Assembly (NCBI GenBank): GCA_015680685.1
Contig: MNCI01007854.1
Coordinates: forward strand, 62,001 to 126,000
Direction of reading: 5' to 3'
Length of the DNA: 64,000 bases
DNA from: Gnetum montanum
Taxonomy: Eukaryota; Streptophyta; Gnetopsida; Gnetales; Gnetaceae
In this document: positions 32,852 through 43,599 of the stretch, piece after piece
Numbering within the stretch: position 1 is the first letter of the stretch
Layout: each line of letters starts with the position of its first letter
The notes under the pieces: generated by a model
Seen by the model: only the letters and a program-made list of their open reading frames with translations
Told to the model about the DNA's origin: nothing
Databases searched by the model: none
Program-made: the position numbers and the translations under genes

Positions 32852-35112
32852 ATTGAGTTATAAGGAGGATATCCAAAAAATAGAACATGGATGTCCATTA
32901 GGTGAGGTGGTATTTACACTAGCCAATCTTGGTTCTAGGAAAGGTTTAATTTGTTAGATATTGACCAACTGCTTTTTATTTGGGCTATCAAATTTGTAAA
33001 TTATCATGATCCTAGAGGAAAAGGTTTGATCAATTATATAATGTCCCTTCCATAATGTTCGAAATTTTGTCTTTCGAGGTACATGTGTAGGTTCTAGTAG
33101 AGGACCTTAGCTCTTGGTTAAAACCTTACTTTCCTAACTCTGATGTCATGGGATTGTTTGCTAAATGCCTTGTTCACCTCATTCAAAGATAGGGCCACTA
33201 AGCAATTTTTTTCTAGCACATTTAGATTGATCAATCTCTCCTTTTGTGCTAAACGTAGATAAAGGTTTAGTTCACAGGCCGTTGAGAGTGTACAAAACTT
33301 AGATTGAATTGGGAGTGTTGGAAGTTTTCTATACACTAACTCATAGGGAGAATATCTAATAGGAAGTCTCCAAGTTGATTAATAAGCCCAGAGAGCACCA
33401 TTACGTTTTGTGCTCCAATCCTTCCTATATTTGCTAATGGTTCATGTTAATATTTTTGTAATCTCTGGGTTGGTTACCTCTGCTTGATTGTTGGCTTGGG
33501 GGTAGTAAGGTGTTGTTAATTTATGTTCTACCCCTAAGCGTTGCATTAATTTTCTAAATGTGGCACCTATGAAATGAGTTCCATTATCAAAAATTAGTGA
33601 ATGTGGCACCCCAAGCCTATTGACAACATGTTGTTGTATAAATCAGGTGGCAATGGATGATGTGCAATCTATAATAGTTGTTGCTTCAACCCATTTTGTG
33701 TAATAGTTAATTGATATATGCTTTCATGTTAGACATGGGTGTGATGGGAACCATGAAATCAATGCCCCATATGTTGAAAGGTTCTAGTGGTTGAATCCAC
33801 TGTTGAGGACCTTCCATATGAGTGGTCATCCCCCCATCATGTTGATAATGTTCACAAGACTTGACAAACTGGTGGGCATCCCTAAAGATTATGGGCCCAT
33901 AGTATATTGCCATCAGGATTTTTATGGCCATGCGTCTCGGTGCATAGTGGCCTCTATAAGGTCCTTCATGAGCATCCTGGAGAATACATAGTTGATCTTC
34001 ATCAGGGACACACCAATAGATTAGGCCATCAACACACACCTTGTAAAGATGTCTATTAATTTTCATGAAGTATTTGACCCAATGAAGAAATTGTTGCTTT
34101 TCCTAAAATCCAAGTCTTATGGCATCTCTTAAGTGAGAAGATATGTGAGGATGTTATTATACATATTTCTTTTTTAGGCATTTATTTATTTATTACTTTA
34201 GTAAAGAGGTGTTTGTTTGGAAATTGATCAAAGAGCGGGCTCTTCTCCTCTTTGTTATCCCATCTTAAGCGAGAAAGATGGTCAATGATCACATTTTTGG
34301 TTCCTTTTTGATCTACCATAGTAAGATTGAATTCTTGCAAGATCATAAGCCATCGTATAACACGAGGGATTACCATCAGCTTATTTATAAGCAAGCAAAT
34401 TGCATTGTGGTCCATATGTACAAATACTTTGTAACCTAGCACATAATGTCTAAACATTTCTAGCTCATATACCATTGCCATTAATTCTTTTTCCATGGTG
34501 GTGTAATTTAATTGTGCCCCCACAATGCTTCGACTTGTGCAGCGGATATAATATGAACATTTCTTATCGTCTATCTACATGAGCACAGCTCCCAAAGCAT
34601 AATTAGATGCGTCTGTTATGATATGGAATGGTTTGGACCAATTTGGTGCTTGTAGGATTGGTGTTTCTATAAGTTTATCTTTTAATTGTTGAAATGCATT
34701 TTCACATTCCTTGGTCCAAATGAAAGGTGCATATTTCTTTGTAAGCTCTACCAATGACTTTGCAATCTTAGAGAAATTCTCAATAAAGCACCGTGAGTAA
34801 CTAGTGTATCCAAGGAATAAATGAACATCTTTAATGATCTCTAGTTGGCATGTTATTCCTTGGATGACATTTATCTTTTCTGGGTCTACCTCAATTCCTT
34901 TTTGTGAAATTCAATGCCCTAGCATAATGCCTTCTTGGACCATGAGATGGCTCTTTTGCCAATTGAGCCATAGGTTTGTCTCAACGCATCTCTTTAGTAC
35001 TTGCTTAAGTTGGTCCAAGGCTTGCTCAAATGTATTTTTGTAGGTGAAGAAGTTGTCCATGAAAACTTCAACACCACTACCAATTTGTTATTGAAAGATA
35101 CTAAGGACCAAG
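32852..35112 (-). pseudogene. Element D pol, second part: reverse transcriptase end, RNase H, integrase
   Basis: From 35112 leftward: the end of reverse transcriptase, with VFMDNF where active copies have (F/Y)MDDF (about 35060). The connection domain near 34790 reads SRCFIENFSKIAKSLVELTK. RNase H (34640-34182) shows TDASNYALGAVL, NYTTMEKELMAMVYELEMFRHYVLG, HMDHNA and DHLSRL. Integrase (34066-32930) shows the zinc-binding region with CEHY in place of CxxC, then NIWGIDFM and later FDNGTHF and PYYPQANNQAE. These motifs and their order identify Ty3/gypsy pol of the Athila lineage. Stops and shifts are scattered, and MDD is mutated to MDN. The first part of the reverse transcriptase is at 42206-42720, beyond C. 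Confidence 0.85.
35108..35112. repeat. Left target-site duplication of element C (CCAAG)
   Basis: Same five bases at 42201-42205 directly after the 3' LTR. Confidence 0.85.
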
Positions 35113-35927
35113 TAATAAGCTGCGATATCGCGTATGCGATATCGCATCCGCCACACGATAGTGCGTATGCGATATCGCATCTTGTCTCATCTTCTATAAA
35201 TAAGAGATGGTGCCCTTTGTTCCAAGGGAGTTAGATTTAGACCCTTAGCCAAACTCTTTCAATTTTACCATTCCAGAGTTGGAATAATTTCCATGTGCCC
35301 GCAGTAGGAGTTATAGAGTGAACGAATCTTTATTCGAGAAAATTATACCTGAGCACACATTTTTGTACGACAATAAAGGTGAACTTTATGATAAACCTTG
35401 CAGCATACAGACTAAGCTAATTAGTAATTAATTCTTATTGAATGTTTAATGCTTTCCTAGTTAATTAATTTCTCTCTCAACCCTTAATCCTCTTAGTTAA
35501 GTGCACTCAATACGATTGCTTCGAGCATGCATGTAGCGCTTGGTAACCCAGTAATGATTAGCATTTGGTAATCCTAGTAGCGTTGCACTGGTTCAAGATG
35601 TGTACGGCAAGTGGGAATGGATACTGGTGTTAGGACAATTAGAACCTAGTTAATGAATAGTTAATGTAAGTTAGTCACTTAGTTCTCTTTCCCTTTCCCT
35701 TATTAGCATAAGACATCAAAAAGATAAAAGTTATAAAAATCATGTACCTCAAGCTTACTTAACCATACAACTATGACAATACAAGTAAGTTTGGGAAGAT
35801 AACGATTGATTAACCTTGAGTGTTTCATTAAGGCATGTAAACACTTAAGTCCTTAGAGTTCAACTGGATCGTGCGTGAAACACTCGTATTCGTATGGTTG
35901 AGTGTAGGGGTACCTCACCACTCATCA
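35113..35927 (+). repeat. 5' LTR of element C
   Basis: TAATAAGCTGCGATATCG (TGATGAG changed to TAATAAG) to CTCATCA at 35927. CGATATCG palindromes at 35121-35182; TATA box TATAAATAAG at about 35197. Confidence 0.85.
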
Positions 35928-35928
35928 T

Positions 35929-35946
35929 TGGCACCATTGATGGGAC
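35929..35946 (+). promoter_or_regulatory. Primer binding site of element C
   Basis: TGGCACCATTGATGGGAC; a decayed tRNA-Asp-type site (GCC to GAT changes). Confidence 0.7.
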
Positions 35947-36067
35947 TTGTTTGTGTGCTATGTAGAACATAGGAATTCATCCATATCATTGGAACATTAG
36001 AACGAACCCTTAGGGTTAATCAAAGGAAGATAAGACAACGGTACATCGCATAATGAACAAGATAAAA

Positions 36068-39019
36068 ATGTCTTCTTCTTCACATAAGAGCACTTCACCG
36101 CCTAGGACTAACACAAGAGACAGTTAGTGGCATAATACTCATAACCAAGATCCGCCAGTTCCTCAATAGTTTCAGGTGGTATATACTGATCACGATGAGT
36201 ATGTACCCAATTTCACCTTTATTCTCCACCAAGATGAACAACTATGTTGGAGAGACTTGGAGGGTAACATAGTGTTGCCTCCAGACCGATTAGTCCCCAA
36301 CATACTCCTTTGTGCTCTCACATGAATAGGCATGACACTTTTATATGCAGAATACATTGCATGCGATCATGACACAAGAGACTATCATCCCACAGAAGCG
36401 CAATGTCAACGAGACTTGTGATAGGAGAGTTACCACACATCCTTGAAGGGTAAATGGCCCCATAACGCCCTACACATTTTAAGCGAAATTGGGGATGGTG
36501 AGCCTGCTTCAATAAGTTCCCTACCAAATGATGTTTTCCCTCCTAACGATGGTTAGGAGGTGGTGTATCAGAACCTCCACTCCACAGTTCACAACCCTGG
36601 TTCTGATCACCACGAACATGAAGTGTTCAATGAGGGAATACAAATACACGATAAGGGTGGACGTTCTTATTGTAATCATGATCAAGGCCAAGACCACTGA
36701 AGAGAAGGTATAAAGCACCATCATGGTGATGGTTCTCCTTCTTCTTCACCTTCATTGTCACATTCACCCTCTCCTTTAGTGTCCGGACGCAATCATAAGG
36801 AAACCAATCATGAGGATAAAGGGAAACAAAGTGAAAAACATCAACAAGATAGTTGAGAATGAGGACGAGGACACTCTAAGGAATCAAGACATAGAAGAAG
36901 GAAGAGTAGAGAATCGCGTAGACACCACAAAAGCTATGAACAAGATGACCACGAAGAACCCCTACTCACAACTAGAAGCATGCTAGATATAATGGAGGCC
37001 ATAAGAGTTCCAAAAAGGCACCAAAAGGATAGTAGGATCAAGAGGTTAGACATAAACAATATCCCACGATTTGAAGGGGGATACAACGCTGATTCTCAAA
37101 ATCATTTACAAGCATTCCATGATGCATGTGCCTTGCAAGACATAGGAAATGAATGGAAAAAACTGAAGCTGTTCCCAAGGACACTAGTGAAAGAATCTAA
37201 AAGGTGGTACTAGTCCTTAGAACTAGAATCCATTCAGAGGTGGAGTACAATGTTAGAACTATTCAATGATAAGTATCAAACGTACTCCCAAGTGTCTAAC
37301 CTGTGAAAGAAAATCCAAGGATGAAAGTAAGAAAATCATGAACCCTTGGATGTTGCCATGGGCCGCAATTATGCATTGTTACATTGTTTCCCTGGCCATG
37401 GTTATTCGTAGCAGGATCAACTACGCCATCTCGTGGATGGACTTAGGCATGAAACAAGAAGAACCCTTGGAACATATGCCCAAGGAAGATTATCAGAGCT
37501 TAGGTCTCATCAAATTTATAGATTGCTAGAGCAAGTAGCCAAAGAAGAAGGTGAGCTACGAAAGAGAGAAAGTGCGAAAGAATACAACCGAGATCCTTTC
37601 CTTTGAAAAAGGGGAGTGAGATTTTTTGAGGAGGAGGAAGAGTCACCACTCAAAGAGATGGTGAATAGGAAGAATTTGCTACTCCAAAAGTTAACAACAA
37701 AAGTATCGACAAAGGTAGACCAAATAAGGGACTCCCTAGATAGTATGTTTGAAACTATTCTTAAAATTGTAGAGGAGTCTAGGGAGCGAGGTAGTGACCA
37801 TAACATAAAAAAAAAGAGAGAAGTGGACAATGCATGTAATAAGGGTAAGGGAAAAATGGCCATCATAGAAGAGGTTGTGAATTCAAACATGGATAATGAC
37901 AGTGGATGTGAGATATGCCAATATGACCATCCTAAGGGATGTTGCCTAGTAATCTCACATCTACAAGAGTCTGGGATGTATGCACTCAATCCATGACTTA
38001 ACAAATAGCAAGCACCCCGATGGTTACCTTATCCCCAAGGTAATCTAAGGCAGTTCCACCAACGTTCAACATATTATCCAAGTGGAACTCCACCACAACT
38101 TGTTGAGTAACATCAACAGTGGCAATATCCACAGTCATGGGGGATGCCACCACCAAGGCAACAATACCCCTACCGACAACCAGATCCATATGGCTACTAT
38201 GTGCAGCATCCAATCTCTCCATGTGACTCTGTTGGTCACGTGACACCACAACATCACTACTAAGCTCAGGAGTATTATAGGACTCATTCTCCTAGGGGAG
38301 ATAACCCATAGGCATACCATCCTCCAAATCCATTCGCAACTCTCACACCAATAGCTCCATTATCACCTGCTCTAGAAATGTAGGGGGAACTCCCCACTCA
38401 ACCGTAGCAACGCAATGCCACGAGAGCTGTAAATCCTCAACCCACAGTTGGTTTTAAAAACCTTATGAAGAAAAGACCTTTCTTTAGAACCAATAGTCCA
38501 ACCAAGCCCTCATAACCACAAGTAGTTGAACCTCTGAGTGCCTCTCCATCAATTAAGGCTTTAGAGCTCCCTTCAAACCAAACATCGAGCTTAACACATA
38601 CAGTTATGTTAACACATGTTGTTATTGACTGGATTAAGGTGGGATACTTTCCTAGGAAATTCTTTGACCCCAGAAGCCCGCTAATCTATCTCCAAGTTGC
38701 TGGGAATGAACCATGTAAAGCTCTTATGGACTCAGGTTCTGGAGTCAACTTAATATCACAAGAGATGTACAAAGCCTGGAACCTACCTCCATTAAGGAAG
38801 AGCAATATTTTCCTAGAGCTGGATGACCAATCCATCATTGTTCCATTGGGACTAGTGGAGGACATCATTACCACTATGTGTGGGTGGTCATACCCAACTA
38901 ATTTCCTAGTGATACAAGTAAACAATGATAAAGGGGACTTCCCAATAATAATGGGAAGGGCATGGATAAGTACCATAAATGCGTGCCTAGGAATTCGATC
39001 TTTCCTTGGAAATATCTAA
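36068..39019 (+). pseudogene. Element C gag-protease: one frame with many nonsense codons
   Basis: From the ATG at 36068 (MSSSSHKSTSPPRT) to the stop at 39017-39019 the blocks at 36980, 37616 and 38606 all lie in one frame of 984 codons, with about 25 in-frame stops and no visible shift. Order: basic N-terminus; NFTFILHQDEQL; Arg/His/Glu-rich linker; gag core IPRFEGGYNADSQNHLQAF to QVAKEEGELRKRES; Pro/Tyr/Gln-rich segment with CEICQYDHPKGCC; protease with intact DSGSGVNLI, then WSYPTNFLVIQVNN and DFPIIMGRAW. At many stops the sister copies have Gln, Arg or Trp. Protease keeps its catalytic DSG, yet the stops preclude a full product. Confidence 0.85.
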
Positions 39020-39600
39020 GGAAAACACTTTTGGGAAGATCGAGAAGAAGAAAGTTCCATGCATCACATACAGTGATACAGGGTGTGATTACGTTTAGAA
39101 ATCATGGGTTGTGCAAAGTTCAGCATTGCTTGCATGTGACCGGTGTGCACAAGACATTAATATACCAAAATGCCTGTATGTAGCAGCCACACAACAAGAA
39201 GGCACCCAGTGGTTGATAGCTGATCAAGAGAGAAACTCACTAACATGCATGGAACTAACTAAGGGAATAACTTGCACTCATGTTGAAAGCATAGATGCAC
39301 TAGAGCAAGAGCATCACCAACTTCCAAACCTTAACCTGGGAAACATCAATTGGGGGAAGATGAAAATTCCTAAAAAGTTAGACGAAAACCTTAATAAGAG
39401 ATTACTAGTCAATGTGCAACGAACCAAACCATTCCATGAACTTAGAATGACCAATGGACATAATACCTCTAAGAAGGGACGACCTTGCTCATTATTTTGG
39501 ATCTCCTCCTTTAAACTCAGTCATGGGGGAGATGGCCACCTCTACTGATCATTTGAGGCCCTGAGTTCCCTTTTAAGTTTTTTTTACACATATTTGTTTT
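39020..39600 (+). other. C: linker after protease and internal polypurine motif
   Basis: 39111-39548 continues the polyprotein linker (CLYVAATQQEGTQWLI, QLPNLNLGNINWGKMKIP), then jumps to a sequence like the end of D integrase (KGRPCSLFWISSF) and CAGTCATGGGGGAGATGGCC at about 39519-39538. This shows where pol is missing. Confidence 0.65.
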
Positions 39601-41388
39601 ACAAATTTATTTAACTTTTCTTGTTTTTGTTGTGCAACATCGTTTATAATTTTTCATTTCTTTGTGTGTTTGTTTGTTTTATTAGGTTCTTCACCAAATA
39701 AGTGCTCTTGATGGTGGTATGAACTATATTCTATTAATTGCTAATGTTTGATTTTTACCTTGGAGTTATAATGTTGATACTAAGGTATGGTTCTTTTGAT
39801 ATAGTAGGCAATGAGTCCACATCATCTATGCATTCATATAATTCTATGATTTCTCTTGGCTTGGAATTGTATAGTTCCTTTCTTAATAATAAAACTATTA
39901 ACGAACTGGTGATTGGGCATTTCTCAAACTGAGGAAGGACTCAAGGACTGAAAAGGGTATGACTTCAAGGGGATTTGATGCATTTGTGCTGGCCATTCTC
40001 TTGGGTGCTTGGATGTTTTCTTCTTGATTTTTCCTTATCATTCTGACATTACTCCATTATTGGGAAGCTCAGCTAATAAAAATAATAAGTCTTTGCATGG
40101 TGTGGTTCTCACACAATCAAAAAAAAAAGAGAGAGAGTGAGAATTCAAAGCACACCCCCGTAGATAAAATAATCATTTGGGCTACAAGCACTAGTTATGA
40201 AACTAAACAAACATGTTACCTCTAACTAAGGTCCTTTTTCACTTCCTACTTTCCCCTTTTTCATTTCCTCAAAATGGTGGTGACTCCTTGGTAGAAGCAT
40301 TCCTATTACTTCAAGTGGGTGAATTGGCCAAGTGTATTAATGCAAAGTCACTGGATGTGGATTGTTTGAGGCTGGATTTGGAATGAGATCTACTAAGTCA
40401 CATTAACCATAAATACACAAGGGACTATACACCACCTTATTATTGGGACTCCATTCCATTCTCTTCTTCCCATCATTCTTTCTCCATTTTTCACCTCATT
40501 GCCGATGGTATCAATAGTCTATATTTTGGTTGATGTATTGTTTTCTCTTTGGTGAATTCTTGGGGTTAAGTCTTTAAATCTTGCTCCCAAATGACATTCC
40601 CAGAGCCTACAAACTCTTTGAATGGGGGTTGTCAGGGCATAAAGGGCATGAGCCTGCTTTGGGGAGGATCCACTAGCATTCCTATTTGGTGCATCAGTTA
40701 ACTTATTTCTCTTAAACATTTCTGCAATCAACCTTTGTTTTTCTCATTCCCACTTTTGACATCCATTTTATCAGCATTGTTGTTATTTATTTTTCTCCAT
40801 CTTTCTTATTCCTTATTTTTTTCCATTCTTTCTTAGTCATGGAGGTCTTGGTCCAATTTTTCAACTTTCTCCTAACCCCTACACCTTGGGTAGTCACTAG
40901 TGTTATATCTTTAGAATTTGTATTAGCCATATCACAACTTAGCCAATAGAATTTACATCGAGACAAGGTATCAATTGTATTATGATTTATTTATCCTTGC
41001 TAATATGAGACTGTGTTATGTGTGCAGATGGAAATCATATAACAATGGATTGGATCTGGAAGAAACACATAGGATGGACTGGTGTTGAAATAGTTATGCA
41101 AGGAACAAGATTGATAGTGCAGTTATGGATGGACAATGGAAAGCACAATTCTAGCATCAGCAGCAACATGCCTTCTTTTCTTCTCTCTCGCTTCTCCCCC
41201 AGCTACCAAATAAGGCTGGATTTCAAATGTGTATAGTGTTCACTCTTGTGATCATGAACACTAATATTTCCATGTATTGTAATGATGATCCATTCATTTG
41301 TCACCCCATTCACCATTAGTGTCATTCAAGTTAATAATCCCATACCTTCCCAATATTTTGTAGGGAACTCAAGGATGAGTTTTCATTC
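39601..41388 (+). other. 3' spacer of element C
   Basis: No gene. It matches B 30670-32449. A TCATGGAGGT motif is at about 40839. At 41028 an ATG follows TGTGTGCAG but meets a TAA after four codons. Confidence 0.6.
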
Positions 41389-41401
41389 AATCATGGGGGT
41401 A
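41389..41401 (+). promoter_or_regulatory. Terminal polypurine tract of element C
   Basis: AATCATGGGGGTA directly before the LTR start TGATGAG. Confidence 0.75.
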
Positions 41402-42200
41402 TGATGAGCTGCAATATCGCATACGTGATATCACATCTGCAATATCGCATTCGCCACGTGATATCGCATCCTACCTCATCTTCTATAAATAAGAGGTGGT
41501 GCCCTTTGTTTTAGGGGAGTTAGATTTAGACCCTTAGCCAAACTCTTTCAATTTTACCATTCTAGAGTTGGAATAATTTCTGTGTGCCTGCAATAGGAGT
41601 CATAGAGTGAATGAATCTTTATTCGAGCAAATTGTACTTGAGCATACATTTGTGTACGGAAATAAAAATGAACTTTATGATAAACCTTGCAACATTAGTA
41701 ATTAATTCTTATTGAATGTTTAACGCTTTTCTAGTTAATTAATTTCTATCTCAACCCTTGATCCTCTTAGTTAAGTGCACTCAGTACGACCGCTTCAAGC
41801 ATGTGTGTAGTGCTTGGTAACCCAGTAACAATTAGCATTTGGTAATCCTAGTAGCGTTGCACTGGTTCAGGATGTGTACGGCAAGTGGGAATGGATACTA
41901 GTGTTAGGACAATTAGAACCTAGTTAATGAATAGTTAATGTAAGTTAGTCACTTAGTTCTCTTTCCCTTTCCCTTATTAGCATAAGACATCAAAAAAATA
42001 AAAGTTATAAAAATCATGTACCTCAAGCTTACTTAACCATACAATCGTGACAATACAAGTAAGTTTGGGAAGATAATGATTGATTAACCCTGTGTGTTCC
42101 ATTAAGGCGTGTAAACACTTAGTCCTTGGAGCTTGACCGAATCACGTGTGAAATGCTTGTATTTGTATGGTTGAGTGTAGGGGTACCTCACCACTCATCA
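41402..42200 (+). repeat. 3' LTR of element C
   Basis: TGATGAGCTGC to CTCATCA. Differs from the 5' LTR by scattered changes, many CG to TG or CA within the CGATATCG cluster. Confidence 0.85.
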
Positions 42201-42205
42201 CCAAG

Positions 42206-43040
42206 CAAGCATTGAAATGTTGTAGGGGCATTGCATAGGCCAAATGGCATCTTATAGCATGCAAAGTTCCCTAGGGACTTGTGAATGTTTTCTTAGCTTG
42301 GTTTTCTAGTGTAATTTTGATTTTGTTATAGCCACTATAATCGTCCAAGAAACTATCATAACAATGCCCGGATATGGTGTCTAATAGTTGATCCACAAAT
42401 GGCAAAGGAAAGTGATCCTTAAATGTTGCCATATTTAACAACCTAAAGTCAATGCAAACCCACCATTTACCACCTTCTTTAGTACAATTACAAGTGGGCT
42501 AACCCACTCACTATCCACAATTGGATAGATAAACCCTACCTTGAGGAGTTACTCTATGATTTGCTTCACTTTGGGGTTTAGCCATCTTTGTAGCTGCCTT
42601 CTAGGCTTCATGGCTAGGTCAGTGTAGATGTGGTGCTAGAATATCCTTGAATTGATTCCTATTAGCTCTAGATATGAACAAGCAAAGGCTATTGACCATT
42701 TGTTTGCCACTTTCAACAACCCTTTTTTTTTTGTTCAAGAGCAAGCTTAGCATTAATGATGAATAGTTTACCATTCTTTAAAAATGCATACTCCATCCCA
42801 ACTAGTAAAATTTTTAGTTCTAAGGGCTCTTGCTTAAATTGATTAGGGATCTCCAACTCTCCCCAACAATTATCATTATCTTCATTAGAGAGTTGGGAAT
42901 GGACTTGTTGAATTTTGTCCATGCCTTCTACATATGCACAAGTTAAACTCTTAGTTGGTTCCATGCATATTGTGCTGCTATATGAATCAACAATCAACCA
43001 TTGGGTACCCTTCTTCTTTGTGGCTATTGCGTACAGACAC
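42206..43040 (-). pseudogene. Element D pol, first part of reverse transcriptase and linker
   Basis: The minus strand from 43040 shows the protease-RT linker (TQWLIVDSYSS, KILLVGMEYAFLKNGK, LALEQK). RT follows: GFIYPIVDSEWVSPLVIV, then after a shift DHFPLPFVDQLLDT and DYSGYNKIKI, and near 42250 a PFGLCNAP-like block in shifted frames. At 42206 element C begins; the next RT block is at 35112. The order matches Athila-lineage RT. Stops at several Gln and Arg positions. Confidence 0.8.
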
Positions 43041-43560
43041 TATTGAATATTAACTTCTTGCACACACTGATTATATGACTTAATGTATGTGCTTTTGATG
43101 GATCAAATATTTTGCACACAATTTCACCCATTTTCATTGTACATGATGCATGGAATATGCTTCTTTTCAAATTTTCCTAACTCATTCTCCTTAGATATTT
43201 CAAAATATAGGTCCCTTATACCCATTTGCACACTGACCATGCTTAACCAAGCCCTTCCCATGATGATGGGGAAGTCACTTTGTAGTTGTTCATCTTGATT
43301 ACCAAAAAATCAACAAGATAAGACCATCCATACACTGTGATCACTATGTCCTCTACTAATCCCAAAGGGACTGTAATCAACTAATCTGCTAATTCTAAAT
43401 GGATGTTGCTCTTCTTAAGAGGTGGTAGGTCCCAAGCTTTGTACATATCATGGAAGATGAGGTTAACTTCGGAACCTAAGTCAAGAAGAGCCTTGCATGG
43501 CTCTTGTCCAAAAATCTATAGAAAGATGAGTGGACTTCCTAGATTCGATCTTTTTTTAGG
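43041..43560 (-). pseudogene. Element D protease, decayed
   Basis: The minus strand reads CKALLDLGSEVNLIF (DLG in place of DSG), MYKAWDLPPLKKSNI, then VYGWSYLVDFLVIKMNN and after a one-base change PIIMGRAWLSMVS. It is the aspartic protease between gag and RT; the catalytic Asp is kept but the frame is broken. Confidence 0.75.
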
Positions 43561-43599
43561 AAGGTTGCCAACCTTGATCCAATCAGAAATAGCATGAGT

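Larger units (their letters stand above)
35113..42200 (+). mobile_element. Element C: complete pol-less Athila-like element inside D pol
   Basis: Paired LTRs (35113-35927 and 41402-42200), primer site, gag, protease, internal polypurine motif, spacer and PPT. It is flanked by a perfect 5-bp duplication CCAAG (35108-35112 and 42201-42205). The insertion cuts D reverse transcriptase between its PFGLCNAP-like block and the MDDF region. Length 7088 bp. There is no reverse transcriptase or integrase. Confidence 0.9.
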
